From CAG-390 sp045531455 (GTDB lineage Bacteria > Bacillota > Clostridia > Oscillospirales > CAG-272), in the NCBI GenBank assembly GCA_045531455.1, contig JAZSEA010000088.1:1-5402 (forward strand): a stretch of 5,402 nucleotides of DNA. Reading direction: 5' to 3'. This document shows, piece by piece, positions 1 through 5,206 of this stretch. How positions within the stretch are numbered: the stretch's first letter is position 1; the number at the start of each line of letters is the position of its first letter. Position numbers and translations under genes: made by a program. The notes beneath the pieces are model-generated. The model saw nothing but the letters and a program-made list of their open reading frames with translations, was not told where the DNA came from and ran no database searches.

Positions 1-112
1 CAGCCGCCGAGACAGAGTCGTAGCTTGCCGTAGGCAAGCATGAGCTTCTTGAAAAAGCTTGACCAAAACTTTCACGCTGTTTTTATTTATTAATTTCCGC
101 TCGGCGGAAATT
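1..112 (+). repeat. Interspersed hairpin repeat, copy A (left part cut by window edge)
   Basis: This is the first of three related copies in the window; the others are at about 1946-2171 and 5207-5402. The parts shared with them are the TTGAAA-looped hairpin (43-59), the following CAAAACTTTC.CGCTGTTTT segment (64-84) and a closing AATTTCC/GGAAATT-type hairpin (92-112: 9-bp stem, loop TCG). A 7-bp hairpin GCTTGCC-GTA-GGCAAGC sits at 23-39, where the other copies carry different palindromes. Orientation is given relative to the plus strand, since all three copies face the same way; the transcribed strand is unknown. It contains no gene. Confidence 0.6.
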
Positions 113-186
113 TTCCTTAAACTTCGCCAACGGCGAATCTTAACTTGCCGAAGGCAATCTTAACTCTCGCAAAGCGAGATCTTAAC
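92..186. repeat. Array of mini-hairpins with constant TCTTAAC spacer
   Basis: Four small perfect palindromes follow one another: 92-112 (9-bp stem, loop TCG), 123-137 (TTCGCC/GGCGAA, loop AAC), 145-157 (TTGCC/GGCAA, loop GAA) and 165-179 (TCTCGC/GCGAGA, loop AAA). After the second, third and fourth hairpins comes the identical 7-mer TCTTAAC (138-144, 158-164, 180-186). A degenerate version, CCTTAAAC, stands before the second hairpin. The next module after the last spacer is the argH terminator hairpin at 187-230. Stem sequences are unrelated to each other, while the spacer and the 3-nt loop length are constant. Function is unknown. Confidence 0.75.
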
Positions 187-230
187 TGATAAGCCAAGCC
201 GCCCTCTTTCGAGGACGGCTTGGCTTATCA
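187..230 (-). terminator. Strong hairpin terminator after argH
   Basis: The arms 187-206 and 211-230 form a 20-bp stem with one mismatch (202 against 215). In the argH transcript it is capped by a GAAA tetraloop closed by a C-G pair. It begins 4 nt after the argH stop codon. In the argH direction no U-tract follows; the RNA continues GUUAAG into the hairpin array. In the plus direction the stem is followed by CTATTTATTT, which is a better U-rich tail, so it may act on both strands or mainly protect the 3' end from exonucleases. Confidence 0.7.
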
Positions 231-234
231 CTAT

Positions 235-1608
235 TTATTTCGTCGCTTCTCTGACAAACTCTATCTGAGCCTTGACAGAATCCGCGGCAGGGCCTCCGGC
301 GCTCGTTCGGCGGCAGAGGCAATTATCAAGGTTGACGGCATCGTAAACGTCGTCACCGATAATATCGGAATAATTCTTGTAGACCTCAAGCGGAAGATTT
401 TCAAGAACCTTGCCCGTCTTTATGCACTCGGAAACGACCTGTCCCGAGATCTTATAAGCCGCGCGGAAGGGCAATCCCTTGCCGACGAGGTAATCGGCGA
501 GGTCTGTGGCGTTGATGAATCCGCCCTCGGCGGCGGCACGCATCTTCTGCACACGCGCCGTCATCGTTGCGGTCATCGGGATGGCAACGTCAAGGCACAT
601 CTTCACGGTATCGAGCGCGTCGAAAACCGTCTCCTTGTCCTCCTGCATATCCTTATTGTACGCAAGCGGCAGACCCTTCATCACGGTCAGAAGCGAGATC
701 AGATCGCCGTTGACCCTGCCCGTCTTACCCCTGATAAGCTCTGCCATATCGGGGTTCTTCTTCTGCGGCATTATCGACGAGCCCGTGGTGTATGCGTCCG
801 AAAGCTCAACGAAACCGAATTCCCAGCTCGACCAGAGAATCACTTCCTCGGCATAACGCGAGAGATGGGTCATTAAGATCGAGCAATTCGCGAGGAATTC
901 GAGCGCGAAATCGCGGTCGGAAACGCCGTCGATCGAGTTGAGCGCGATCTTCGAGAATCCGAGCTTTTGTGCCTCGAAATATCTGTCCGTGTCATACGTC
1001 GTGCCCGCGAGAGCGCAGGATCCTATCGGGCAGATGTCGATTCGCTTCAAGGTATCCTCGAATCTTTCAACGTCGCGCAGAAGCATCATTGCGTAGGCAA
1101 GCAGATGGTGACCGAAGCTGATCGGCTGTGCGCGCTGGAGATGGGTATATCCCGGCATGATCGCGGTGGCGTACTCCTCCGCCTTGTCGGCGAGGACCGA
1201 AGCCATCGACTTGATCTTCTCCACAACGACGCCCGTTTCCTCGCGCAGATACATACGGAAATCGAGCGCGACCTGATCGTTGCGGCTGCGCGCGGTATGA
1301 AGCTTCTTGCCCACGTCACCGAGACGCGCGGTCAGCACGCTTTCGACGAACATATGGATGTCCTCGGCGGTCGGATCGATCTCAAGCTTGCCCTCGTCGA
1401 GGTCTGCAAGAATTCCGCCGAGGCCCTCGATGAGCTTCTCTGCCTCACCCGGCGCGATGATCCCTTGCTTTGCGAGCATAGCGGCGTGCGCCATACTACC
1501 CGTGATATCTTCCTTATACATACGGCAGTCGACCGCGATCGACGAATTGAAATCGTCCGCGATCTTATCGGTCGCCGCACTCGTCCTGCCTTCCCAAAGT
1601 TTTGCCAT
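235..1608 (-). CDS. argH: Argininosuccinate lyase
   Basis: This enzyme catalyses the last step of arginine synthesis, splitting argininosuccinate into arginine and fumarate in the cytoplasm, and works as a homotetramer in known members. The product is 457 residues, the usual size for bacterial ArgH. Fumarate-lyase superfamily motifs are intact: TARSRNDQ (about 105-112), GYTHLQRAQP (about 153-162, with the conserved His) and the mobile catalytic-serine loop GSSIMPQKKNP (about 276-286). Arg and Lys residues of the active site are present in these motifs. The frame is open 10 codons further upstream, but ATG at 1606-1608 is chosen because AAAAAGGAA ends 6 nt before it. The stop TAA (235-237) is followed closely by TAG, TGA and TAA, then by the terminator hairpin. 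It follows argG on the same strand, but after a 582-nt repeat-filled gap, and no ARG box is seen in front of it. It looks complete and functional. Confidence 0.97.
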   Translation of the reverse strand: MAKLWEGRTSAATDKIADDFNSSIAVDCRMYKEDITGSMAHAAMLAKQGIIAPGEAEKLIEGLGGILADLDEGKLEIDPTAEDIHMFVESVLTARLGDVGKKLHTARSRNDQVALDFRMYLREETGVVVEKIKSMASVLADKAEEYATAIMPGYTHLQRAQPISFGHHLLAYAMMLLRDVERFEDTLKRIDICPIGSCALAGTTYDTDRYFEAQKLGFSKIALNSIDGVSDRDFALEFLANCSILMTHLSRYAEEVILWSSWEFGFVELSDAYTTGSSIMPQKKNPDMAELIRGKTGRVNGDLISLLTVMKGLPLAYNKDMQEDKETVFDALDTVKMCLDVAIPMTATMTARVQKMRAAAEGGFINATDLADYLVGKGLPFRAAYKISGQVVSECIKTGKVLENLPLEVYKNYSDIIGDDVYDAVNLDNCLCRRTSAGGPAADSVKAQIEFVREATK

Positions 1609-1680
1609 AATTAATTCCTTTTTCAAAACGCCCCACATTAGATCGAGCGAACAAGGTAGTTCCCAATGCTCTCCTCATCC

Positions 1681-1719
1681 ACCGCGCCAAGCGCGGTCCC
1701 CCTTCCCCGCTGGGGAAGG
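1681..1719. repeat. Paired mini-hairpins upstream of argH
   Basis: Two perfect palindromes lie 3 nt apart: ACCGCGC-CAA-GCGCGGT (1681-1697, 7 bp) and CCTTCCCC-GCT-GGGGAAGG (1701-1719, 8 bp). Both have 3-nt loops, as in the other arrays of this window. The surrounding text (about 1665-1735) has no credible reading frame and looks like another intergenic repeat family. It would lie in the argH leader if transcription starts upstream of it. Confidence 0.6.
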
Positions 1720-1743
1720 CTGAACGTAAGTCACGCCTCAATC

Positions 1744-1771
1744 ATTATCATTATTTTTGTTATAATACAAA
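1744..1771 (-). promoter_or_regulatory. Weak candidate promoter for argH
   Basis: On the minus strand TTTGTA (1766-1771) and GATAAT (1744-1749) are separated by 16 nt, in an AT-rich patch about 135 nt upstream of the argH start. The -35 match is poor, and no ARG-box match (TGMATWWWWATKCA) is nearby. The resulting leader would contain the two GC-rich hairpins at 1681-1719. argH could instead depend on read-through from argG, so this site is tentative. Confidence 0.25.
1758..1766 (+). promoter_or_regulatory. Extended -10 element facing away from argH
   Basis: TG-T-TATAAT is a perfect extended -10 sequence on the plus strand. No good -35 hexamer is visible 16-18 nt upstream. A transcript would start near 1773 and run through the hairpins at 1786-1815 and 1882-1920, antisense to the argG-argH spacer. 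The site is AT-rich and could match by chance. Confidence 0.3.
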
Positions 1772-1785
1772 GTTTTTGAGGTTTC

Positions 1786-1815
1786 TTAAGGGACTTTTTT
1801 CAAAAAGTCCCTTAA
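1786..1815. repeat. Long palindrome TTAAGGGACTTTTT
   Basis: The arms 1786-1799 and 1802-1815 are perfectly complementary (14 bp, minimal 2-nt spacer, so in practice about 13 bp with a 4-nt loop). It is not followed by a run of T on either strand, so it is a poor intrinsic terminator by that criterion. It lies in the argG-argH spacer beside other palindromes and is best described as part of the intergenic repeat material. Confidence 0.65.
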
Positions 1816-1822
1816 GCGGAGC

Positions 1823-1872
1823 GCGAGGCAGCGCCTCGCATATCTGCGCTTCAAACAGGCTCCGCCCCGGAG
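1823..1872. repeat. Two GC-rich mini-hairpins in the argG-argH spacer
   Basis: GCGAGGC-AGC-GCCTCGC (1823-1839, 7 bp) and CTCCG-CCC-CGGAG (1860-1872, 5 bp) again have 3-nt loops. They lie between the two longer palindromes at 1786-1815 and 1882-1920. No coding signal is seen across this segment. Confidence 0.55.
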
Positions 1873-1881
1873 ACTGTTCGG

Positions 1882-1920
1882 ACAAAGTGAATACCCCCTG
1901 AATGAGGGTATTCACTTTGT
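1882..1920. repeat. Perfect 15-bp inverted repeat with 9-nt loop
   Basis: ACAAAGTGAATACCC (1882-1896) and its exact reverse complement (1906-1920) flank a 9-nt centre. Reading on the plus strand, the sequence after it is TAACCATTTTTATTG, which could serve as a loose U-rich terminator tail. On the minus strand, GC-rich sequence follows. It is the most perfect palindrome in the argG-argH spacer. It may be a terminator, an operator or a small palindromic element; the sequence alone does not decide. Confidence 0.6.
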
Positions 1921-1945
1921 TAACCATTTTTATTGTAAATAGAGT

Positions 1946-2171
1946 GAAGGAGCGCGGCACTTTCACCCTTGTGAAAGTACCGACTCCTTCCAAAACGTCG
2001 AAGCAAAGCTTCGCCGTTTTTAAGCACTTCGGCGAAAGCTGAAGCTTTCGCATTAAATGAGGCTCTGCCTCATACTCCGCCACCTTTTGAAAAAGGTGCA
2101 CGAAAACTTTCCGCTGCTGTTGTCTTTAGTTTCAATTAAAATCGAAAATTTCCGAGCAAAGCGAGGAAATT
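1946..2171 (+). repeat. Interspersed hairpin repeat, copy B (full length in window)
   Basis: This copy carries an ordered set of hairpins. GAAGGAG/CTCCTTC (1946-1952 with 1984-1990) encloses ACTTTCAC-CCTT-GTGAAAGT (1959-1978). Next is AAAACG.CGAAGC-AAA-GCTTCG.CGTTTT (1992-2020). Then come GCGAAAGCT-GA-AGCTTTCGC (2032-2051), ATGAGGC-TCT-GCCTCAT (2057-2073), CACCTTT-TGAA-AAAGGTG (2081-2098) and an imperfect AATTTCC/GGAAATT hairpin (2147-2171). The same series in the same order recurs at 5207-5402, and the last part at 1-112. Stems differ between copies with compensating changes. There is no gene in it; the open frames it yields are by-products. Confidence 0.75.
2139..2171 (-). terminator. Possible weak terminator after argG
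   Basis: Read in the argG direction, the imperfect hairpin 2171-2147 (7-bp AATTTCC/GGAAATT arms, a two-base mismatch, two GC pairs, loop TTT) is followed by the U-rich TTCGATTTTA. It lies about 20 nt after the argG stop. It is also the terminal hairpin of repeat copy B, so its terminator role is an inference from position. Confidence 0.3.
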
Positions 2172-2178
2172 ATCCTCA

Positions 2179-2211
2179 ACTTTACACTTTTCACTTTACA
2201 CTTTTCACTTT
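2179..2211. repeat. Tandem 14-bp repeat across the argG stop codon
   Basis: ACTTTACACTTTTC occurs twice head to tail (2179-2192 and 2193-2206), followed by a partial third copy ACTTT (2207-2211). On the argG strand it reads GAAAAGTGTAAAGT. The upstream copy encodes the last residues of ArgG, and the stop codon TGA (2191-2193) falls at the junction between the copies. Because 14 is not a multiple of three, the copies are read in different frames, and each change in copy number would alter the C-terminus. Confidence 0.85.
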
Positions 2212-3429
2212 TTTATCCACCATCGCCTTAACGGTAATCGGCAGACCGAAGAGATTGATGAATCCCGCTGCCTGCGACTGGTCGTAGTCGGATTCGCCAA
2301 AGGTTGCGATCTCCTCGCTGTAGAGCGAATAGTCGCTCCATACGCCCGCGTTGATCATATTTCCCTTGTAGAGCTTGAGGCGAACCTTACCCGTCACGGT
2401 CTCCTGAGTCTTGTCAACGAATGCGGAGAGTGCCTCGCGCAGAGGTGTGAACCACTGACCGTTGTATACGAGCTCACCGAAGGTGATCGCGAGCTTCTGC
2501 TTCTCGTGGAGGGTGTATTTGTCAAGGCAGATCGACTCGAGCACGCTGTGCGCCTTATAGAGGATCGCTCCGCCGGGAGTTTCGTAAACGCCGCGGCACT
2601 TCATGCCGACAAGTCTGTTTTCAACGATATCGAGCAGACCGATTCCGTTCTCGCCGCCGATCGTATTGAGGGCGAGGATGATGTCCTTCGCGCTCATCTT
2701 TTCACCGTTCAGCGCTACGGGAGCACCCTCGACGAAATCGAGCTCAACGTAGGTGGGCTTATCGGGAGCCATAATGGGCGAAACACCCATCTCGAGGAAG
2801 CCGGGCTTCTCGTACTGCGGCTCGTTGCCGGTGTCCTCAAGATCGAGGCCCTCGTGCGAGAGATGCCAGAGGTTCTTGTCCTTCGAGTAGTTGGTCTCGC
2901 GGTTGATCTTGAGCGGTACGTTATGCGCCTCGGCATAGTCGATCTCTTCCTCACGCGACTTGATATCCCACTCTCTCCAGGGAGCGATGATGGGCATATC
3001 GGGCGCGAACGCCTTGATGGTCAGCTCGAAACGGACCTGGTCGTTGCCCTTACCCGTGCAACCGTGGCAGATAGCGTCGCAGCCTTCCTTGAGTGCGACC
3101 TCTACGAGTGCCTTTGCGATGCAGGGACGCGCGTGCGACGTGCCGAGGAGGTATTCCTCATAGATCGCGCCCGCCTTCATTGTGGGGATGATGTAGTTGT
3201 CAACGTAATCGTCGCAGAGGTCGAGGACGTAGAGCTTCGACGCGCCCGTCTTGAGAGCCTTTTCCTCGAGTCCTTCAAGCTCGTCAGCCTGACCGACGTT
3301 ACCCGAGATCGCGATGACCTCGCAGTTGTTGTAGTTTTCCTTGAGCCACGGGATGATGATCGAGGTATCGAGACCGCCCGAATATGCAAGGGCAACTTTC
3401 TTTATTTTGGATTTGTCAATAACTTTCAT
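2191..3429 (-). CDS. argG: Argininosuccinate synthase
   Basis: This enzyme joins citrulline and aspartate with ATP (to AMP and pyrophosphate), giving argininosuccinate, the substrate of ArgH encoded downstream. The product is 412 residues, within the normal range. The N-type ATP pyrophosphatase P-loop AYSGGLDTS is at about 15-23. The second family signature GCTGKGNDQVRFE is at about 123-135, WHLSHEGLDLED at about 188-199, and the substrate-binding region with RGVYETPGG at about 279-287. ATG at 3427-3429 is preferred over the upstream in-frame ATG, because AAGGAG (3436-3441) precedes it by 6 nt and the longer version would start inside the ARG box. The last residues, KKVKSVK, are encoded by a tandem 14-bp repeat and are unlikely to be part of the conserved fold. 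It has its own consensus promoter flanked by ARG boxes, so arginine repression is expected. Confidence 0.97.
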   Translation of the reverse strand: MKVIDKSKIKKVALAYSGGLDTSIIIPWLKENYNNCEVIAISGNVGQADELEGLEEKALKTGASKLYVLDLCDDYVDNYIIPTMKAGAIYEEYLLGTSHARPCIAKALVEVALKEGCDAICHGCTGKGNDQVRFELTIKAFAPDMPIIAPWREWDIKSREEEIDYAEAHNVPLKINRETNYSKDKNLWHLSHEGLDLEDTGNEPQYEKPGFLEMGVSPIMAPDKPTYVELDFVEGAPVALNGEKMSAKDIILALNTIGGENGIGLLDIVENRLVGMKCRGVYETPGGAILYKAHSVLESICLDKYTLHEKQKLAITFGELVYNGQWFTPLREALSAFVDKTQETVTGKVRLKLYKGNMINAGVWSDYSLYSEEIATFGESDYDQSQAAGFINLFGLPITVKAMVDKKVKSVK

Positions 3430-3444
3430 AATGAACTCCTTGTT

Positions 3445-3458
3445 TGCATAAATATGCA
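3445..3458 (-). promoter_or_regulatory. ARG box downstream of the argG promoter
   Basis: TGCATATTTATGCA on the minus strand fits the ARG-box consensus TGMATWWWWATKCA at every position. It lies between the -10 element and the ribosome binding site of argG, about 15-28 nt into the expected transcript. An ArgR/AhrC hexamer bound here with arginine would block transcription. The match to the operator type is direct; the regulator itself is not encoded in the window. Confidence 0.8.
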
Positions 3459-3474
3459 CGATTTTTTGAATACT

Positions 3475-3487
3475 TGCATATTATACA
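3475..3487 (-). promoter_or_regulatory. Possible imperfect ARG box over the argG -10
   Basis: TGTATAATATGCA on the minus strand has the two half-sites TGTAT and ATGCA, but only three A/T bases between them instead of four. It covers the TATAAT hexamer. It may be a weak third operator or an accident of the AT-rich -10 sequence. Confidence 0.35.
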
Positions 3488-3508
3488 CCATTTTAATGAA
3501 TATGTCAA
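3480..3508 (-). promoter_or_regulatory. Consensus sigma-A promoter of argG
   Basis: TTGACA (3503-3508) and TATAAT (3480-3485) on the minus strand are separated by exactly 17 nt, matching the ideal housekeeping promoter. The start of transcription is expected near 3473, giving a leader of about 44 nt. A promoter this strong next to ARG boxes suggests it is kept down by a repressor when arginine is present. Confidence 0.9.
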
Positions 3509-3517
3509 TACCTAAAA

Positions 3518-3531
3518 TGAATAAAAATGCG
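3518..3531 (-). promoter_or_regulatory. ARG box upstream of the argG -35
   Basis: On the plus strand TGAATAAAAATGCG matches TGMATWWWWATKCA at 13 of 14 positions and closely resembles the Bacillus AhrC operator core (ATGAATAAAAAT). It lies 9 nt upstream of the -35 hexamer and 15 nt after the stop codon of the upstream gene. Its centre is about 73 bp from that of the box at 3445-3458, so the two sites could be bridged by a DNA loop. Confidence 0.65.
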
Positions 3532-3546
3532 GTTTTTGATGATTTT

Positions 3547-4656
3547 TTATAAATTATTATTCGCCGTGATGCTCCCGATATGCTCGCCCCTGTATCCGCG
3601 GGAATAAAGATACTCGCAGGCGTCGAGAACGCGCGCGGAAAAGTCCGGCAGGTGTCTGTAGTAGTCGCTGTGGAAATACTGCTCGTGGATCATAAGAGAA
3701 ATAAATCCGCCTCTTTGCGGATCGTCCGTGATCGCGGGCAGTGCCGACATCACGTCCTCATACCTCTTTTCATTGAGCACGAGGTCGATCTGCGCAAAGA
3801 TCATATCCTCTTCCGCATCGTACCAAAAATCGCGCGAGCCGATATGATCGAGCGCGCCGCAGTCGAAATAATAGGAAACGAGCGGATCGCCCTTCGCCGT
3901 CCTTCTGAAATATCCCGTCAGCGAGCGCAGACCCTGTGCGCGAAGCTCGCGTACGACCTCGCGGTTTGCCTCGCCCCAATGAACGGTCGTAGTGTCGCTC
4001 AGCGAGCCCTCGCCCGCGAATCGGACGATCTCGGAGACGACCCTTTCGTAGTCCTCGCGGATCTTTTCCGCACTTGCATATTTATACGGCTTATCGGGGA
4101 ATTCGGAATTTGCGTGGAAGGCGAGCTTCAGCCAATCCGAATTTTCCTCAAATTCGCGCTTGAACTTATCCGTCATCATCGAGAGATTAAAATACGGACG
4201 TGGCGGCGCAAAATATTTTTCGTCGGGAATATATTCGTAAAAAAGATTGAGATGCACCTTTGCCGAAAAGCGGTCGTGCGCCTCCTTATATAGTGCAAGG
4301 TATGGGTTATCGAAGATCGACTTATATTTGTCGCAATTTTCGGTCAGATCAAGCAAAAAAAGGATATTATCGTCCGAGGAAAGACGGAACTTCCCCACGG
4401 GATCGCGGAAGCGAAGCAGAGTGATCTCTTCTCTCCCTCCGTTTGACGCATCCTCCGCCGCGAGAATAGTTTTATAATCCGAGACCAAGACCTTCGCGCT
4501 CCATACTCCGTTCGAAAACTTCGCTCTTTCGCCGCCGATAAAGATCTCGGCTTCCGCGGGCGCACTTACTCTCGCCTCGATCAGAATACCTCCGTCGGTC
4601 AAAATACCGTCGTTTTTATTTATGCAATCGCCGTCAAGCGGAAATAAAAATCTCAT
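3547..4656 (-). CDS. Uncharacterised protein, possible polysaccharide-deacetylase-like fold
   Basis: I do not recognise a named family with certainty. The product is 369 residues with no signal peptide or membrane segment, so it is probably cytoplasmic. Residues 1-85 look like a beta-rich, Ig-like domain. Residues from about 95 on resemble an alpha/beta barrel of the CE4-like (polysaccharide deacetylase) kind, with conserved-looking segments FLLDLTEN (about 100-107), LAFHANSEFPD (about 178-188), TVHWGEANREVV (about 224-235), LTGYF (about 246-250) and SLMIHEQYF (about 320-328). Asp103, His181, His226 and His324 are candidate metal or catalytic residues. This is inference from motif style, and the classical HxxxH deacetylase motif is not seen. 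ATG at 4654-4656 is chosen because GGGAGG (4665-4670) is 8 nt away; a TTG two codons upstream would be only 2 nt from it. It has its own strong promoter. No obvious terminator separates it from argG, so some read-through is possible. Confidence 0.7.
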   Translation of the reverse strand: MRFLFPLDGDCINKNDGILTDGGILIEARVSAPAEAEIFIGGERAKFSNGVWSAKVLVSDYKTILAAEDASNGGREEITLLRFRDPVGKFRLSSDDNILFLLDLTENCDKYKSIFDNPYLALYKEAHDRFSAKVHLNLFYEYIPDEKYFAPPRPYFNLSMMTDKFKREFEENSDWLKLAFHANSEFPDKPYKYASAEKIREDYERVVSEIVRFAGEGSLSDTTTVHWGEANREVVRELRAQGLRSLTGYFRRTAKGDPLVSYYFDCGALDHIGSRDFWYDAEEDMIFAQIDLVLNEKRYEDVMSALPAITDDPQRGGFISLMIHEQYFHSDYYRHLPDFSARVLDACEYLYSRGYRGEHIGSITANNNL

Positions 4657-4685
4657 CCTCAAAGCCTCCCGAAAAGAGATGATTT

Positions 4686-4715
4686 ATTATACCATGCCAA
4701 CCTCAAAGTTGTCAA
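4686..4715 (-). promoter_or_regulatory. Consensus promoter of the 369-residue protein gene
   Basis: TTGACA (4710-4715) and TATAAT (4686-4691) on the minus strand are 18 nt apart, and TGG directly before TATAAT makes an extended -10. Transcription should begin near 4679, giving a short leader of about 23 nt with GGGAGG as ribosome binding site. No operator-like palindrome is seen around it. Confidence 0.88.
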
Positions 4716-4732
4716 CAAGAATGAAAAATAAC

Positions 4733-4824
4733 GTTCCGCTTTGCGGAACATATCGTGTGAAACATATCGTGCCGTAGGTATATCGTATCCGTAGGATATA
4801 TCACGCGGCCTCCGCAGAGGTCGC
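4733..4824. repeat. Array of mini-hairpins with constant ATATCGT spacer
   Basis: Modules alternate with the 7-mer ATATCGT (4750-4756, 4764-4770, 4780-4786; last version ATATCAC at 4798-4804). The modules are GTTCCGC-TTT-GCGGAAC (4733-4749), a decayed GTGAAAC (4757-4763), GCC-GTA-GGT (4771-4779), ATCC-GTA-GGAT (4787-4797) and GCGGCCTC-CGCA-GAGGTCGC (4805-4824, one G-T pair). The plan matches that of the array at 92-230, but with a different spacer sequence. It sits directly upstream of the promoter at 4686-4715. Confidence 0.75.
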
Positions 4825-4926
4825 AACACCGGCAAAACGATATTCAGAAAGCTTAACAAAAAGGTTCGCGCCCTTTAACTTCCCCCTCCCCGTTCAGGGG
4901 TAGCGAAGCGGCGACGCGGTATTGAA

Positions 4927-4970
4927 TGACAGTCCGGGGGACTGTCAGACCCGCGGCGTGACCGAGCCGC
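4927..4970. repeat. Intergenic repeat with paired hairpins
   Basis: TGACAGTCC-GGG-GGACTGTCA (4927-4947) is a perfect 9-bp hairpin with a 3-nt loop. It is followed by GCGGC/GCCGC (4953-4957 with 4966-4970). The wider stretch 4870-5000 is GC-rich and purine-biased (for example GGGAGCAAGGGGGTGGG near 4979-4995), with no start, ribosome binding site or protein-like reading. It looks like a further intergenic repeat family, although only one copy is in the window. Confidence 0.5.
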
Positions 4971-5100
4971 AGCGAGACGGGAGCAAGGGGGTGGGTCCCG
5001 ATTTATAATATGCAAAATTACAGGATATCGCCCTCGGGCATATGTAGGCGCAAAATAATCTGTTTAAGCCCGCAGTAAGCACGATAACTCCATAGCCATT

Positions 5101-5201
5101 CCGCGCCCGAAGGGCGCGGGGGGTGACAGAGCACAAATACTTGCCTGCGGCAAGTTGCAACTCTTGCTTCTCGGCTCCCGCCTCCATTTTCCTTCGGAAA
5201 A
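5101..5201. repeat. Cluster of triloop mini-hairpins
   Basis: Three perfect hairpins with 3-nt loops stand here: CCGCGCCC-GAA-GGGCGCGG (5101-5119), ACTTGCC-TGC-GGCAAGT (5139-5155) and TTTTCC-TTC-GGAAAA (5187-5201). A short palindrome GTTGCAAC lies at 5154-5161. The cluster leads straight into repeat copy C. Open frames on the minus strand across it have no ribosome binding site and read through the palindromes, so they are not credible genes. Confidence 0.6.
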
Positions 5202-5206
5202 CCGCA

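Noticed and set aside
11..20. GACAGAGTC in copy A being the inverse of GACTCTGTC in copy C (5239-5247), as evidence of an inverted module
   Set aside because: A single 9-mer match in inverted orientation is too short to separate from chance in repeat-rich sequence.
92..230. CRISPR array, because of short repeated units at regular spacing
   Set aside because: The constant part is only 7 nt and the variable parts are 13-21-nt palindromes. Repeat length, spacer length and spacer type do not fit CRISPR, and no cas gene is present.
1882..1920. CIRCE heat-shock operator, because of the 9-nt centre between perfect arms
   Set aside because: The arms are ACAAAGTGAATACCC, not the CIRCE arms TTAGCACTC/GAGTGCTAA, and no heat-shock gene follows.
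1760..2101. A 113-codon minus-strand frame in the argG-argH spacer
   Set aside because: It runs straight through repeat copy B and several perfect palindromes, has no convincing ribosome binding site, and reads as low-quality repeat-derived sequence.
3430..3546. A terminator between the 369-residue protein gene and argG
   Set aside because: No stable GC-containing stem with a U-run is visible; only weak A-run/T-run complementarity around an ACCGCAT core is present, and the space is filled by the promoter and ARG boxes.
2506..3552. A 348-codon open frame on the plus strand opposite argG, and similar long plus-strand frames opposite argH and the third gene
   Set aside because: They are antisense shadows: the minus-strand frames have family motifs, ribosome binding sites and promoters, while the plus-strand translations show no recognisable protein features.
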